The position numbers and the translations under genes were made by a program. From NCBI GenBank assembly GCA_037349105.1, contig JAYJMM010000101.1, forward strand, positions 372,001 through 436,000: a stretch of DNA of 64,000 nt, read 5' to 3'. This stretch comes from Limnomonas spitsbergensis. Lineage: Eukaryota; Chlorophyta; Chlorophyceae; Chlamydomonadales. The notes beneath the pieces were generated by a model that saw nothing but the letters and a program-made list of their open reading frames with translations, was not told the origin of the DNA and did not search any database. Shown one piece after another: positions 34,905 to 46,100 of the stretch; position 1 is the first letter of the stretch, and each line of letters starts with the position of its first letter.

Positions 34905-35230
34905 GCGCCATGCATGCTTGCATGCTCCATGCGCCATACACCATGCGTGCATGTAAGCACCATGCGCCATGCACTTTACACTATACATGCTTGCATGCAC
35001 AATGCGCCATGCACTAAACACGATACATGCTTGCATGCACCATGCACCGTGCACCGTGCACCATACACTATGATTTCATTATACACTCTGCACAATGCAT
35101 CATGCACTACACACTCCGCATGCACCATACACTCTGCACCGTTCAACATGCACCATACGCGCTTCACTATGCAAATGCAAGCACCATGCTCCATGCAAAA
35201 TACACCATGTGCCACCCCCATGCCGTCATG
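34905..35230. repeat. CATGCACCA / CATGCTTGCATGC repeat
   Basis: About 35 CATGC or CATAC words at 9-12 bp spacing, in an AC-rich setting (CACCATGCACCGTGCACCA). It is similar in words to the LAS1 intron 1 array and the 17.3-18.1 kb array. Confidence 0.85.
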
Positions 35231-35394
35231 GGGCCCATGCCTTGGTGACAAGGGGGATTGTGGGGGTCTTGAAACCTGCCCATACGCCTAGCTTCCATGC
35301 GCCGTGCTTGCATCATGGACCATGTGGGTAGAATCCTAGCATGGCTTAGGTGCTGCATTCGGCTGCATACTGATGCCATACTTCCATGCTCCAT

Positions 35395-35570
35395 GGACTA
35401 GTCTGGGCCTGTCTAGGTCTGCCTGGACCTGCCAGGACATGTCTGGGCCTGCTGGGGGCTACATGCCTACATGGTCCTGTCTAGTTGACAAGGCCTGTCT
35501 GGGCCTGCCTGGACCTGCTGGGGGCTGGCTGGGCCTGCAGGGGCCTGTCTGGGCCTGCCCAGGTATCAGG
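35395..35570. repeat. GTCTGGGCCTGCCTGGACCTG minisatellite
   Basis: Six or so units of 20-30 bp with GGGCCTG and CCTGGACCTG. Word content partly resembles the 37-bp satellite at the window end. Confidence 0.8.
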
Positions 35571-36137
35571 TTGAGGATAGCACCTGGCCTGGTTGCTGTG
35601 TCTGTGTCTCATGAGGTGCGCCTACACCAGCCTGGCATGCATTTAAGTTAAAATGTTGGCCTTGCCATGTGGCGCAAGCCGACGCATCCCTACACAAACT
35701 AGACGCCCCAACTTCAAAATTCGAAATGAGAGCCCCTTGCTTCATTTGCGAATAGTGACCCTTAACTTAAAATCCGAAGCCCTAAACCCTGTGGTCAAGG
35801 GGTGAGAGATGCATTGTTATGCTGGTTTCCGAAGCTTGACGTCAGTTTTCAGGCTGAAATCAAGTGTTTTGTGCCCCAAGGGCAAATTGAAAAAATTGCT
35901 GGTTGAGAGAAGGCTGCTCATATCCACAGCACGTTACCCTTGCTACCAAGGCTTCTTGTTGTTATCTAGGCCTCAAGTCACTCTTCAACAAAAAACAGAC
36001 CAGTCCAAACGCAGGATGATCTGTTCCCTCACCTGCTCGGCCTATGTGCTTGATGTTTTACCCTAAACCCTAAACCCTCAACACCAGAACCTAAACACGA
36101 ACCTAAACCCCGACTTCTGGACCCCGCGCCTCTGTAA

Positions 36138-36216
36138 GACACCCTCGCGCTTGCGCTCCTTCCGCATCCGCCGTTGTCTCCAGAATCAACGCCTGAGCCG
36201 GATCCATACCCTCCAT
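36138..36216 (+). repeat. Ghost copy of LRR-gene exon 36273 start
   Basis: The exon start (GACGCCCTTGCGCTTGCGC and the GAACCAACGCCTGAACCGG part) is found 130 bp upstream with changes. Confidence 0.8.
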
Positions 36217-36272
36217 CTCATGGCCTTCCTTATGCACCACAACCCTAAACCCTCAACCCTACACATTCGCAG

Positions 36273-39200
36273 GACGCCCTTGCGCTTGCGCACCTACCCC
36301 CCCCGCCACCTTCTCCGGAACCAACGCCTGAACCGGATCCAGACCCTCCGTCGTCAGGTGTCTCCGACATCATTTCGGACGAGGAGGACGACCACTTGAC
36401 ACGACTGCTGCAGGTGTGGATAAGGATGTGGAGCCGGTTGTGGAGCTACGTGTGGGAAAGGGGGCAGCGGCACGGCGGGGGTCCCTCTTTATCTCACGTG
36501 CCTCAAGCTGCAACTTGCCTACATTTTGGCCTGCGGCATGCGCCATGCCTTACGTCCATCCACACCCCACTCTTCATATACACACATCTCTCATATTATT
36601 CACACCTCATTCTTCCTATCCTCACTTCACTCTCTGCGGGCCCCGCTTCACTGGTCAGCCCTCCCTGATTACCTAAGAGTGAAAAATGCCTCCTTCCCCT
36701 CACCTCACTCATATCCACTCCCACTATTTCTGCCAACACCCACTCTCCCTACCCACACCCCACTGTTATTTTTTACGCGTCAATCCCTGCCGAATTCAGG
36801 TTATGCCTGACCTGGTCAGTGCAGGAGGTCGCAGCCTCCCTGATCACCTGCGACTGGTACATGCACCCTTTCCCGGCTCAGTACCCCGGTCAACAACACC
36901 GCAGCTACATCGGGACGCCTCCCCGAGCCGATCCCTCCCACACACAGCGGCGGCCGCGGCCAGCGGCCCTCTGATCCAGGAGGAGCGGCGGGAGAGACTG
37001 CGGGAGAGACTGGACCAACACTTGAAGCAGCAGAACAGACGGCTGCAGGCAGGCTGGACGTCTGGAGAGGCAGCGGCGGCGGCGGCGGCGGCGCCGCCGC
37101 CGCCGCCTGCCTCTGCCTCTGCTGCCTTAGCTGCCGCTGTTGCTGCTGCTGAGGCGTACATGGGTGTTGTTCATGTATCTGATCCCCCCGCCCCTCTTGC
37201 GGGCCCCGCGGCTGCAAGGCAGAGCCCGACCTTCCCGTTCCAGCGGTCTGTGTCAAGGACATCCCCTGTCGCGTTGTCGGCGTTGTCGCCGGACCCCATG
37301 CGACAGGCAGCTCCTCCGGTGCACAGGCCAGTGTTGGATTCGGTGGCGCCGGAGAACAAGAGATTCTTTGTGGCTCGCGAGGGGGCGGAGTGCATCAATG
37401 TGTATCCTGGACCGTATAGGTAAGGACTTCAGGTTTCAGGCTTAGGGTCTGCACTCGGATTTCAGGCTCAGGTTTCGGGTTTAGGGCTTGTACTTTTTAG
37501 ATGATGCTTGAGGGATGGGGCTTAAAGGTGAAGGGTGAAGGGGGGGGATGCATGAATGTGTACCCAGGGCCATGCAGACCAGGGTTAAGGGATGAGGGTT
37601 TAGGGATGAGGGCTTGGGGGTGAAGGGTGAGAGGGCGGAGTGCATCAATGTGTACCTCAGGCCGTACAGGTAAAGGCTTCGGGTTTCAGGTTTCGGCCAT
37701 ATGGAGGCGGCTTTAGGGATGACGATTGCTGGATGCGACTTAAGGGATGACGGTTTGTGGATGAGGCTTTCGGTTTCAGGGTGACGGGTTAAAATGCATC
37801 CATATGTACCCAGGGCCATTCAGGTAAGGGTTTGGGGTGAAGGATTTAGGGTGAAGGGACAGAATGCATAGGTGTGTACTTTGGCATATCCACCGCACAC
37901 TTGATATTATATACCCTTGAACCTTGGCCCTAAACCCTGGCTGTACTGCCTTCCTGACTGGCTGTACACCGTTGGCTGTACCCTGTACCCTGTACCCTGT
38001 CATCACACCTTGGATTCACACCCCTGGCTGTACACCCGGACAGCACACCTTGGATTCACACCCTGACTGTACACCCTGACATCACACCTTGGATTCACAC
38101 CCTTGGCTGTACACCCTGGCAGGCCCTTGTGCGAGCGCCCCTCCTCCTCCGGGCCTGCTCTTGGTAGCAACAGCAGCCCCGCCAGCCCTATTCCAGGCAA
38201 CAGTTACGGCACCCGCCCCGCCACCGCCAGCTCTTTCCCGGTAAGCACGCACACTCTCTCTTCCTCCTGGGGCATGATGCCGTCGCCGGCGGGAGGGGGA
38301 GCATCGGGGATGCCTTTCCAGCAGCAGCAGCAACGCAGCGCGCTGCGGATGAGCCTACCGCTGATGCCATCCCAGCGGGCCTTCCTGGCGCTGCAGGAGC
38401 AGGCGCGCCTTGCACAGGCCAAAGCTCTAGGCAAGGCCAAACCAAAGGCAAAGGCGGTTGAGGCGGCGGCGGCAGCCGCCGCCGCCGCTGCCGCTGCTGC
38501 GGCGCCTGCGCCGCGGGCGGCCACTGCTGGCGTGGCCGATGGTGCCCCGGTTGTGGTGAAGAAGAAGAAGCGGGGGCAGAGCGCGGCGCCCACTTTATCT
38601 GGTGAGCAGCGGTGGCTATGAAGGCGGTAGCCATATTTGATGAAGTGTACGTGTCTCTGTGCCCCCCCCCCCCTCCCCTACTCTCCTGCTGATTCATCAT
38701 CCTCTTTAATTTTATTTTATCCAATAATAAAACGGCAGAGAGGCATGCCCTATATTGTTTGCTCGTGCAGCCATCTTTTCAAGAAGGTTCCTGATGTCCC
38801 TTTCCCAACCCCAAACCCTTAACCCTTAGTACACTACAGCCTTAGCCTAAGACACACCTTGCCCACAACGCTTACTAATTCAACCCTAACCCCTTAGACC
38901 ACAACACTTGAAGCCCTTACACACTGAACCCATGTAAAACCCTACAAGTACTTACCGGCGACCCCACACTCAAAATATGAACGAAACACCTGTTGCTTTC
39001 CCAAAACCTGACCCTAACCCCGCCGTACACTCTCTGTCCCCCCATCCCAATTATCATACCCAAACAGTGCCTCTCGTGCCCGTGATCCGTTTCCGGAGCC
39101 AACGCGTCCTCATGGACAGCAGTTTGGACTCCAGCTCCGATACCCTGATGCTGGGCAGGTTCCTGGCAGCTGCCCAGAAGGTGGCGGCGCCGCCCGTTGC

Positions 39201-42200
39201 TGCCATCCCCGGGAAAGGTGCGATGCGGAATGGGTGGGTATGTGCTCATGGACAGCAGTTTGGACTCCGGCTCAGATACCTTGATGCTGGGAAGCTTCCT
39301 GGCAGCTGCCCAGAAGATTTAGCGGTGCCGCCCCTGGTGGTCGTCCGGAGGAAGGGTGCAATGTATGCACCTGGGGGGGGGGGGCATTCCAGGTTTTGGT
39401 TGGGGGGTACAGTTTCAGATATTTAGTCCATTGAGTACCGGTACGGTATGGTATAAATAAATAACTATTAAATCAATACGCGAACATGGATTAAGGAAGC
39501 CGCCCATTTGCGCCAAAGCATGGGACATGGCTACCGCATAAAATTGTGTTGAAGCTGTTGAGATGAAAAATCCAAAGCGTTGGTGGCATGTTTTTCTCCC
39601 AGGCAAGAAGCCTGCCAGCGCCGCTCCCAAGCCCGCCAGCGCCAAGCTGAAGCAGGGGGCAAAGCCAGCCGCCAAGGCGTCGCCAATTGCTATGTACCGC
39701 CCCACGCCAGGCAGCTACACCGCAGGATGGCCGTCCGCCGCGGCAGCGTCGCTGGGCGCACGTGTGGCTACCCAGGCGGCAATGCAAGAGGCGTTGCAAC
39801 ACACGATACAGGTATGTTGTTGCCTTTGTTGTGGCCGTAGTGGCTGCTTCTTTTGTTGATGCTGTTGCTGTCATTGCTTTTGTTGTGGCCGTGGTGCGTC
39901 CGCGGTTGCTGTTGCCGTTGTTTCTTTTGTTGATGCTGTTGTTGTTTTTTAGCCGTTGCTGTCGTTGTGGCTGTGGCTGTTCATGCTGCTGTTGATGTTT
40001 TCGTTGCTGTTGTTGGTGGTGGTGTTGGTGTTGGTCATGTTATTTTGTTGTAGCATCCACACACACAACATGATATTGCTTTCGAAAGGAGGCCAGGCTG
40101 TTCAAATAGGAAAAACACCGGTTGGGGTTAAATACTAGAAAATACTAGAAAATACCGGCACGTGTATCGTTGCTTCAATCCTTAAAATAGTAAAGACAGG
40201 TACCGTAGATTTGATTTGCCTTCCCTCAGGCATCAAACACGTTTTCTTTCAATGCTGCCCTGGGGGCAAACTGTCGGCACAAACTTTTAAATTTCTGACT
40301 GAAAAGTGGTGTTGACAAGGTCATTAGTAAATTCATGGATCCCTCACCCCCAAATTATGTTAATTATGAGGGAAGGCAAAGCGAACCTACGGTATTTCCA
40401 TACACAAATTTAATACAGTGGTAGGTGGCTGTGAGAGTAGAAGGCGTAGTAGAGTACTCATTTGCATCATCTTAGCTGTACCGCCCACACTGCTCTTCTG
40501 TACTACCTCTCTTCACTGCTTATCTGTACTGCCTCACAGAGCCTGTCGCCGTTGCTGTACAAGTCCCAGCGCCCGATCAGTGGGGCAGTATTTGCGACGG
40601 GCTCTGCCGGAAACGCCACTGTTCAGCAGCTTGACCGGCAGCGCCCGGCTATGGCAGGACCCGCCATTGCGGGCGTGAGCATGGGTGCAGGCATGGGTAA
40701 AGGCATGGTGATGGGCATGGGCGCGGGCGCGGTCATAGGCGCTGCTGCTGCCACGGCGGCGGTGGGGGAGGAGGAGGAAGAGGAGATGGGTGTGTTGGGT
40801 GTGCCGCGGCTACTGGGGATGCCCCCTGATGTAACGGGTCGGCCGGCCACAGCGCCCCCCGCGCTGCTCATCTCAAGGTGCGGCTATTTGGGGGTGCAAA
40901 TAATTGTGCAAGGTCTTGGTTGATGAAATTGTGCGGGGCAGATGCCCCTGACGCATCTGGGTCTCTGGGACGATATCAAGTAAGGTGCAGCTGTTTGGCG
41001 GTGCAAGTTTCAGTTGCTGGAAGTGTGCTGGACAGATGTCCCTGGTGTGACCGGGTAGCTGGCCATGGCGCCCCCCACATAGTTGAAAGTGGGCTGCGCA
41101 TCTGCCCCTGACGTTAGCTGGCAGAATAACACAAAACCAGCAATGCCTGAAATGTCAAGCCAAGTAAGGCTGTTGGTGGTGTGAAGGCTGTAAGGCTGTT
41201 AGGTGTAAAGAGCTTGCTGGGTGCTCAATGGCTTAAAGAGTTGAAAGTGATAATAACTTGCTGGGCATGCCCCCGATGCGACATGTCTGCCGACCACAAC
41301 GCCGGCCACATTGCAAATATCAAGGAGAAGTTGTTGGTTGGTGAAAAGGTTTCGGGTGGGAAACGCTGGCTGGGCATACCCCCTATGCGACATGTCTGCC
41401 GGCCACATCGCAAATCTCATGGAGAAGCTCTTGGTTGGTAAACAGGGAAAAGCCAGTTGGGCATGCCCTGAATGCGACGAGTCTGCCGGCCACGGTGCCG
41501 GCTGCATTGCTCATCTCAAGATGACCTGTTTGGTGCTAAAAGGCTGTCGGGTGGTAACAATCTCACTGGACAATTGAACCTCAAACCCTGAACCCTAAAC
41601 CTCAGAAAGGTCCCTGATAAGGAACCCGAAACCTTGCACCCTAATCCCTAACCTGCCGAGAAACCTCATTGAGTTCCCTGATTAGAAACCCATAAACCCT
41701 ACAACTCAACCCGACCCGGAACCTCTTGGCGGCCCCTGATTATGGACAATGCTCCTTGCTGAGGCATCAGGGTGGAGGTCAAGCAAGGGCGTACTATTCC
41801 TTTTTTCCCTCACAATCTCCGAATTGATTTGGACCCTGGATTATATTTCAAGCTCCCTCCCCCACTCCATTCCACCCGGCAGGCCCGCTGGCCATCGTGG
41901 CAGCAGGTCTCCCAGCCGGCCTGGCTCACCGCACCGCCGCCACGGCGCCCCAACCTCCGGATCCGGATCCATGTCTGGATCTAGCCCGACGCGACGGCCG
42001 ACAGCATCCCTGTCCGGCTTGCCTCAGCCGCTGTCCTCTGTGGCCTCTGTTCTCGAAGAGGGAGAAGAGGCGGAGGGGGAGGTGGCGGAGGGGCAGACGG
42101 AAGTTGGGGGGGGCGAGGGAGACGGGAGCAAGAGCGGGACTGAGACGGATGAGGACGAGGAGGACGAGGACAGGGCCGGGTCGGAAGATGCGGATTCGGA

Positions 42201-43139
42201 GGGTGGAGCGGTAGGGAAGAGAGTGGGGGTGATAGAAGGAGGGCAGAGGGCGGAGCGGTAGGGAGAGGAACGGGGGGAGGTGGGGGAGAGGAAGGGAGGA
42301 GGGGAGGGGATAGAGGGGGGGGGGGGGGGGGCTAAGGGAAAGGGCGAAGGGGAAATAGAGAAGGAGAAGGGACCGAAAGTCGGGGCTATGGGGACAGGGC
42401 CTAAGGTGGGTGAAGGGGGGGGGGGGGGGGGCAGTGTTAGTTCAGCAGTGAAGACCTTCGGAAAGACTCACCCTGGCCAACCTTGCTGTCAAACCAAAGC
42501 CCACCCACTCACCTACCTACTCACCTACCTTCTCACTCACCCACCCACCAACACACCCACTGTTGCCTTCAGACGGAAACCCACCCCTCCAAGATGCCCC
42601 GCACCCGCTTTGCCGGCCCTGAGGTCGTGGAGGCCCGCCTACGCTTGTGGACCAAACGCATCCAAGCGCTGGAGCGGCGCGCAGCCAAGAAGGCGTACCT
42701 AGCAGCAGTCACACGCGAGAACGCGGCGCGGGCGGCGGCAGCCGCCGCTGCCGCTGCCGCGGCGGCGGCCGAGGCCGCCGAGGCGGCGCTGTGGAGCACG
42801 GCGGCGGGGCACGCGGCCGCCGCGCGCGCCTCTGAGATGTCCGCGGCTGCGAGTGCGGCGCTCAACCAAACCTTGCTCTCGGAAGCCGGCGGCATGGATG
42901 AGTTGGATGATGAGTTTGAGTACCTGGACAATTGGGAAGCGCAGCAGGACAACATGTCAGCCTTACAGGACGTGCTGAGCAGCGCGCAGCTGGCGGGCGA
43001 GAGGCACAATATCGGCGCCGTAGCGGCCGGGCCCGGGCCGGTCGACCGGGCCGGGGAGATTGGACGCCTGATGCGTCGGTACCAGCGCGGACATCCTGCG
43101 GTGTTTGTTCTCAGTAGCGCAGTGCGAGGGATCAACCAG
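36273..43139 (+). CDS. LRR gene, N-terminal low-complexity part
   Basis: Exon 36273 gives acidic, Pro-rich sequence (PEPTPEPDPDPPSSG, SDEEDDHLTRLLQ). Exon 36800 encodes IQEERRERLRERLDQHLKQQ (coiled coil), then an Ala/Pro stretch, and ends VYPGPYR. Exon 38123 has QQQQQ, a helix (QRAFLALQEQARLAQAKALG), poly-Ala and KKKKR. Exon 39068 reads MDSSLDSSSDTLMLGRFLAA. Exon 40540 has Met/Gly repeats (GAGMGKGMVMGMGAG) and EEEEEE. Exon 41883 is Ser/Arg-rich and then acidic. Exon 42573 has a helix (EVVEARLRLWTKRIQALERR), 14 alanines, DELDDEFEYLDNWEAQQDNM and a conserved-looking end (IGRLMRRYQRGHPAVFVLSS). The part is largely disordered with coiled-coil segments. Confidence 0.75.
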
Positions 43140-46100
43140 GTGACGCTTTATTTTTCGACGGCCGCAAACACATCCACACAAACTGTTTAGGCATCAGGGT
43201 TTACGGTAGGTTTCTTATGTTACGGTTTAGGGTTCATTTGCAAAGCCTTTCTTGAATGGAAAAAGTGTTTTGTTGCTTGTCTTCCTGCAGGATAGATGCA
43301 AAGGCACTTCAGGCTTCTGGGGCTCGCTGGGTGCATGGCTTTCCCCCCCACACCTGCTCCCCTCCCCATCTCAAATCCCGATATCTGCCTTGGTGCGCCT
43401 GCTGATTCTTCAAACGGACTGTGCATTGTTCCCCATCTGTTCTCTTTCCTATCCCTGATCTACCTCAGCTGGCGGCCTGCTGCTTATCAAAACACGTCGA
43501 TGCCCCCACGCCCCCTTACCCTGTCCCCTCCTTCCCCCCACCACTGCAGATCTCCCCATTACTGCAGATCTCCGCCCTAAGATGTCTTGTGATGCAGCTG
43601 CAGGGCCTGAGGGAAATTCACCTACTTATGACCGACTAACGTCACGGACTTTGATTTAAAGCCTCCCCTACCCCTCCCTTCCCCTCCCTGTCAGATCTCT
43701 GCTATGAGAGATCTGGTGATGTGGATGCAGGTCCTGCATGTCCTTCACCTTGATGATTTTCTCCCACCGTCTTCCCACTTTCCTCCCACCTTCTCCCCAT
43801 TACCTCAGATCTCAGCCCTAGGAGACCTGGTGATGCAGCTACAGGACCTGCGTGCGCTTCACCTTGCGAGTAATGACATCAACGACACGGTCTTTGAGCC
43901 GCTGGCCAACGTGATGATTAAGCCTCAACTCATACGGTTGGAGGTGGGCCAATGCTTGTTTCGACAGCCGAAGTGTAGCTGAAGTATGGCTGAAGTGCAG
44001 CTGAGGGGTGACTGATGGTCCTTGCATTTTTGCCATGCATAAGACTTGGGGACTTGGAAACTTGGGGACTCGTGTAGCTTTTTTCAAATTTAATTTTTGG
44101 AAACGACTGTAAGCGCTTTAAATACTTACAATCCATCATGTTTTATTGGCGATGAAAACAACAGATATTGGAGCTGAGAGTATGTCAGCCGCTGGCCAAC
44201 GTGACAGTCAAGCTTGGCTGGATCCTAGAGGTTCTCAAACCTGCCATTACCCCTGCCCCCTTAGGAGCTTGACCTCGGCTCCAACAGCATCAGCTCCAGC
44301 TCCATCCACCGCCTCATGCCGCTCCTCACCGGCCCTCCGGACGGCAAGTCCCCCTGGCCCTTCGCCCGCCTCACCTCCCTGCTCCTCCCATGCAACGCGG
44401 CTCTGGGAGCCCTTTCGGTGGAGCTGCTTGCGGAGGCGCTCAAGTGCGTGTGGTGTGGGCTGAGGCGGCTGGACCTGAGCCGCTGCTGCCTTGGAGAGCG
44501 GGCGGCGATTGCCATTGGGGAGGCCGTGGCGCAGACGTCGAGCTTGGAGATTCTGGATATATCCTGGAACAGCTTCGGGGTGAGCAACTGGTATACATGG
44601 GACGGGGTTTTTAGGTTTATGGCTGCAGGGTTGTGTATTGAAGGGCCATGTTTGAGGGGCATGGGGCGCAGACGTTGAGCTTGGAGATCCTGGATATATC
44701 CTGGAACAGCTTCGGGGTGAGCAACTGGTATACATGGGACGGGGTTTTTAGGTTTATGGCTGCAGGGTTGTGTATTGAAGGGCCATGTTTGAGGGGCAAG
44801 GGGCGCAGACGTTGAGCTTGGAGATCCTGGATATATCCTGGAACAGCTTCGGGGTGAGCAACTGGTATACATGGGACGGGGTTTTTAGGTTTATGGCTGC
44901 AGGGTTGTGTATTGAAGGGCCATGTTTGAGGGGTAAGGGGCGCAGATGTTGAGCTTGGAGATTCTGGATATATCCTGGAATAGTTTTGGAGTGACCAACT
45001 GGTTTACCGTATATAATATATGGGACGTTTTTTTTTTAGGGTTTATGGCTGCAGGCTTGATGGGTGCGGGGTGAGGGATAATTGGCGCCAGCGTTGAGTT
45101 TGGAGAATCTGGATGTATCCTGGATCTTTTAGGATGAGCTACTGGTATGTATTGCTGGGTGTTTGGGGCTTCGGGGTTTAAAATCAGGGGCGATTGGCGC
45201 AGACGTTGAATTTGGCGATTCTGGATATGTCCTGGAATGGCTTTGGGGTGAGTGACTGGTATCTATAGGCGAGGTTTATGGCTGCAGGGTTCATGTCTTC
45301 AGTGTTGAGGGTTCATGTTTGAGGGTTTAGGGTTCATGTCTTCAGGGCTTTTTTTTCAGGCGTCTGCTTTGGAGATTCTGGATATATCCTGAATCGTTTG
45401 GGGTGAGCGACTGGTTTACATGGGGCAGGGTTTAGGGCTTATGTCTGCAGGGTGAGGTTTCGGGGTACCTGGCACAGAGCGTAAAACAACATACCTGAGT
45501 TTCCAACCCTTCACCCTGAGTCCCTCAACCCTTAACCCTGCAGGTGCGTGGTGCACGTTACTTGGCCCAGGGAATCAAGTCTGCCAACAGCATACAGGAG
45601 CTCAACCTAGCGTGGACCGGCATGGGTGACGAGGGAGCCTCCCACGTGGCGCAGGCGATGGTGAATAATGGCAGCGTGTGCGTGCTGGACCTCAGCGGGA
45701 ACAGCTTGAGCGAATCCACGTGCTCCGTTCTCAGTGAAGTCATGTCGGTGGGTGCGAGATAGGTTAAGGTTTAGGGTTTCGAGTTCAGGTTTTATCGCTG
45801 AACCTTAACCTATAAAACATAACCCTAAGCCCTAAACCCTTCAACGTGGCCACGTGACATAATCCTGAACCCTTTCTCATGGGCCGACATCCGTCTTTTT
45901 GCAGGACAACAAAACCCTTTCTCATGTGCCGGCACGTTTTGTTTTGCAGGAGAACAAAACCCTTGTGGACCTCATCCTGCGAGATAACCAGATGGGCCAT
46001 TTGGCCGCCCGGGGCCTGATGCGTGCCATGATGAAGCGGCCGGCTGGGGCAGCTCTCAGAAAGGTGTGAACAGGTTCAGACATGTGTGAACGGGGTCAGC

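Noticed and set aside
38204..38593. Minus-strand 129-codon and 178-codon frames
   Set aside because: They are antisense shadows of the poly-Ala/Lys LRR-gene exon 38123-38601, which matches phase on both sides.
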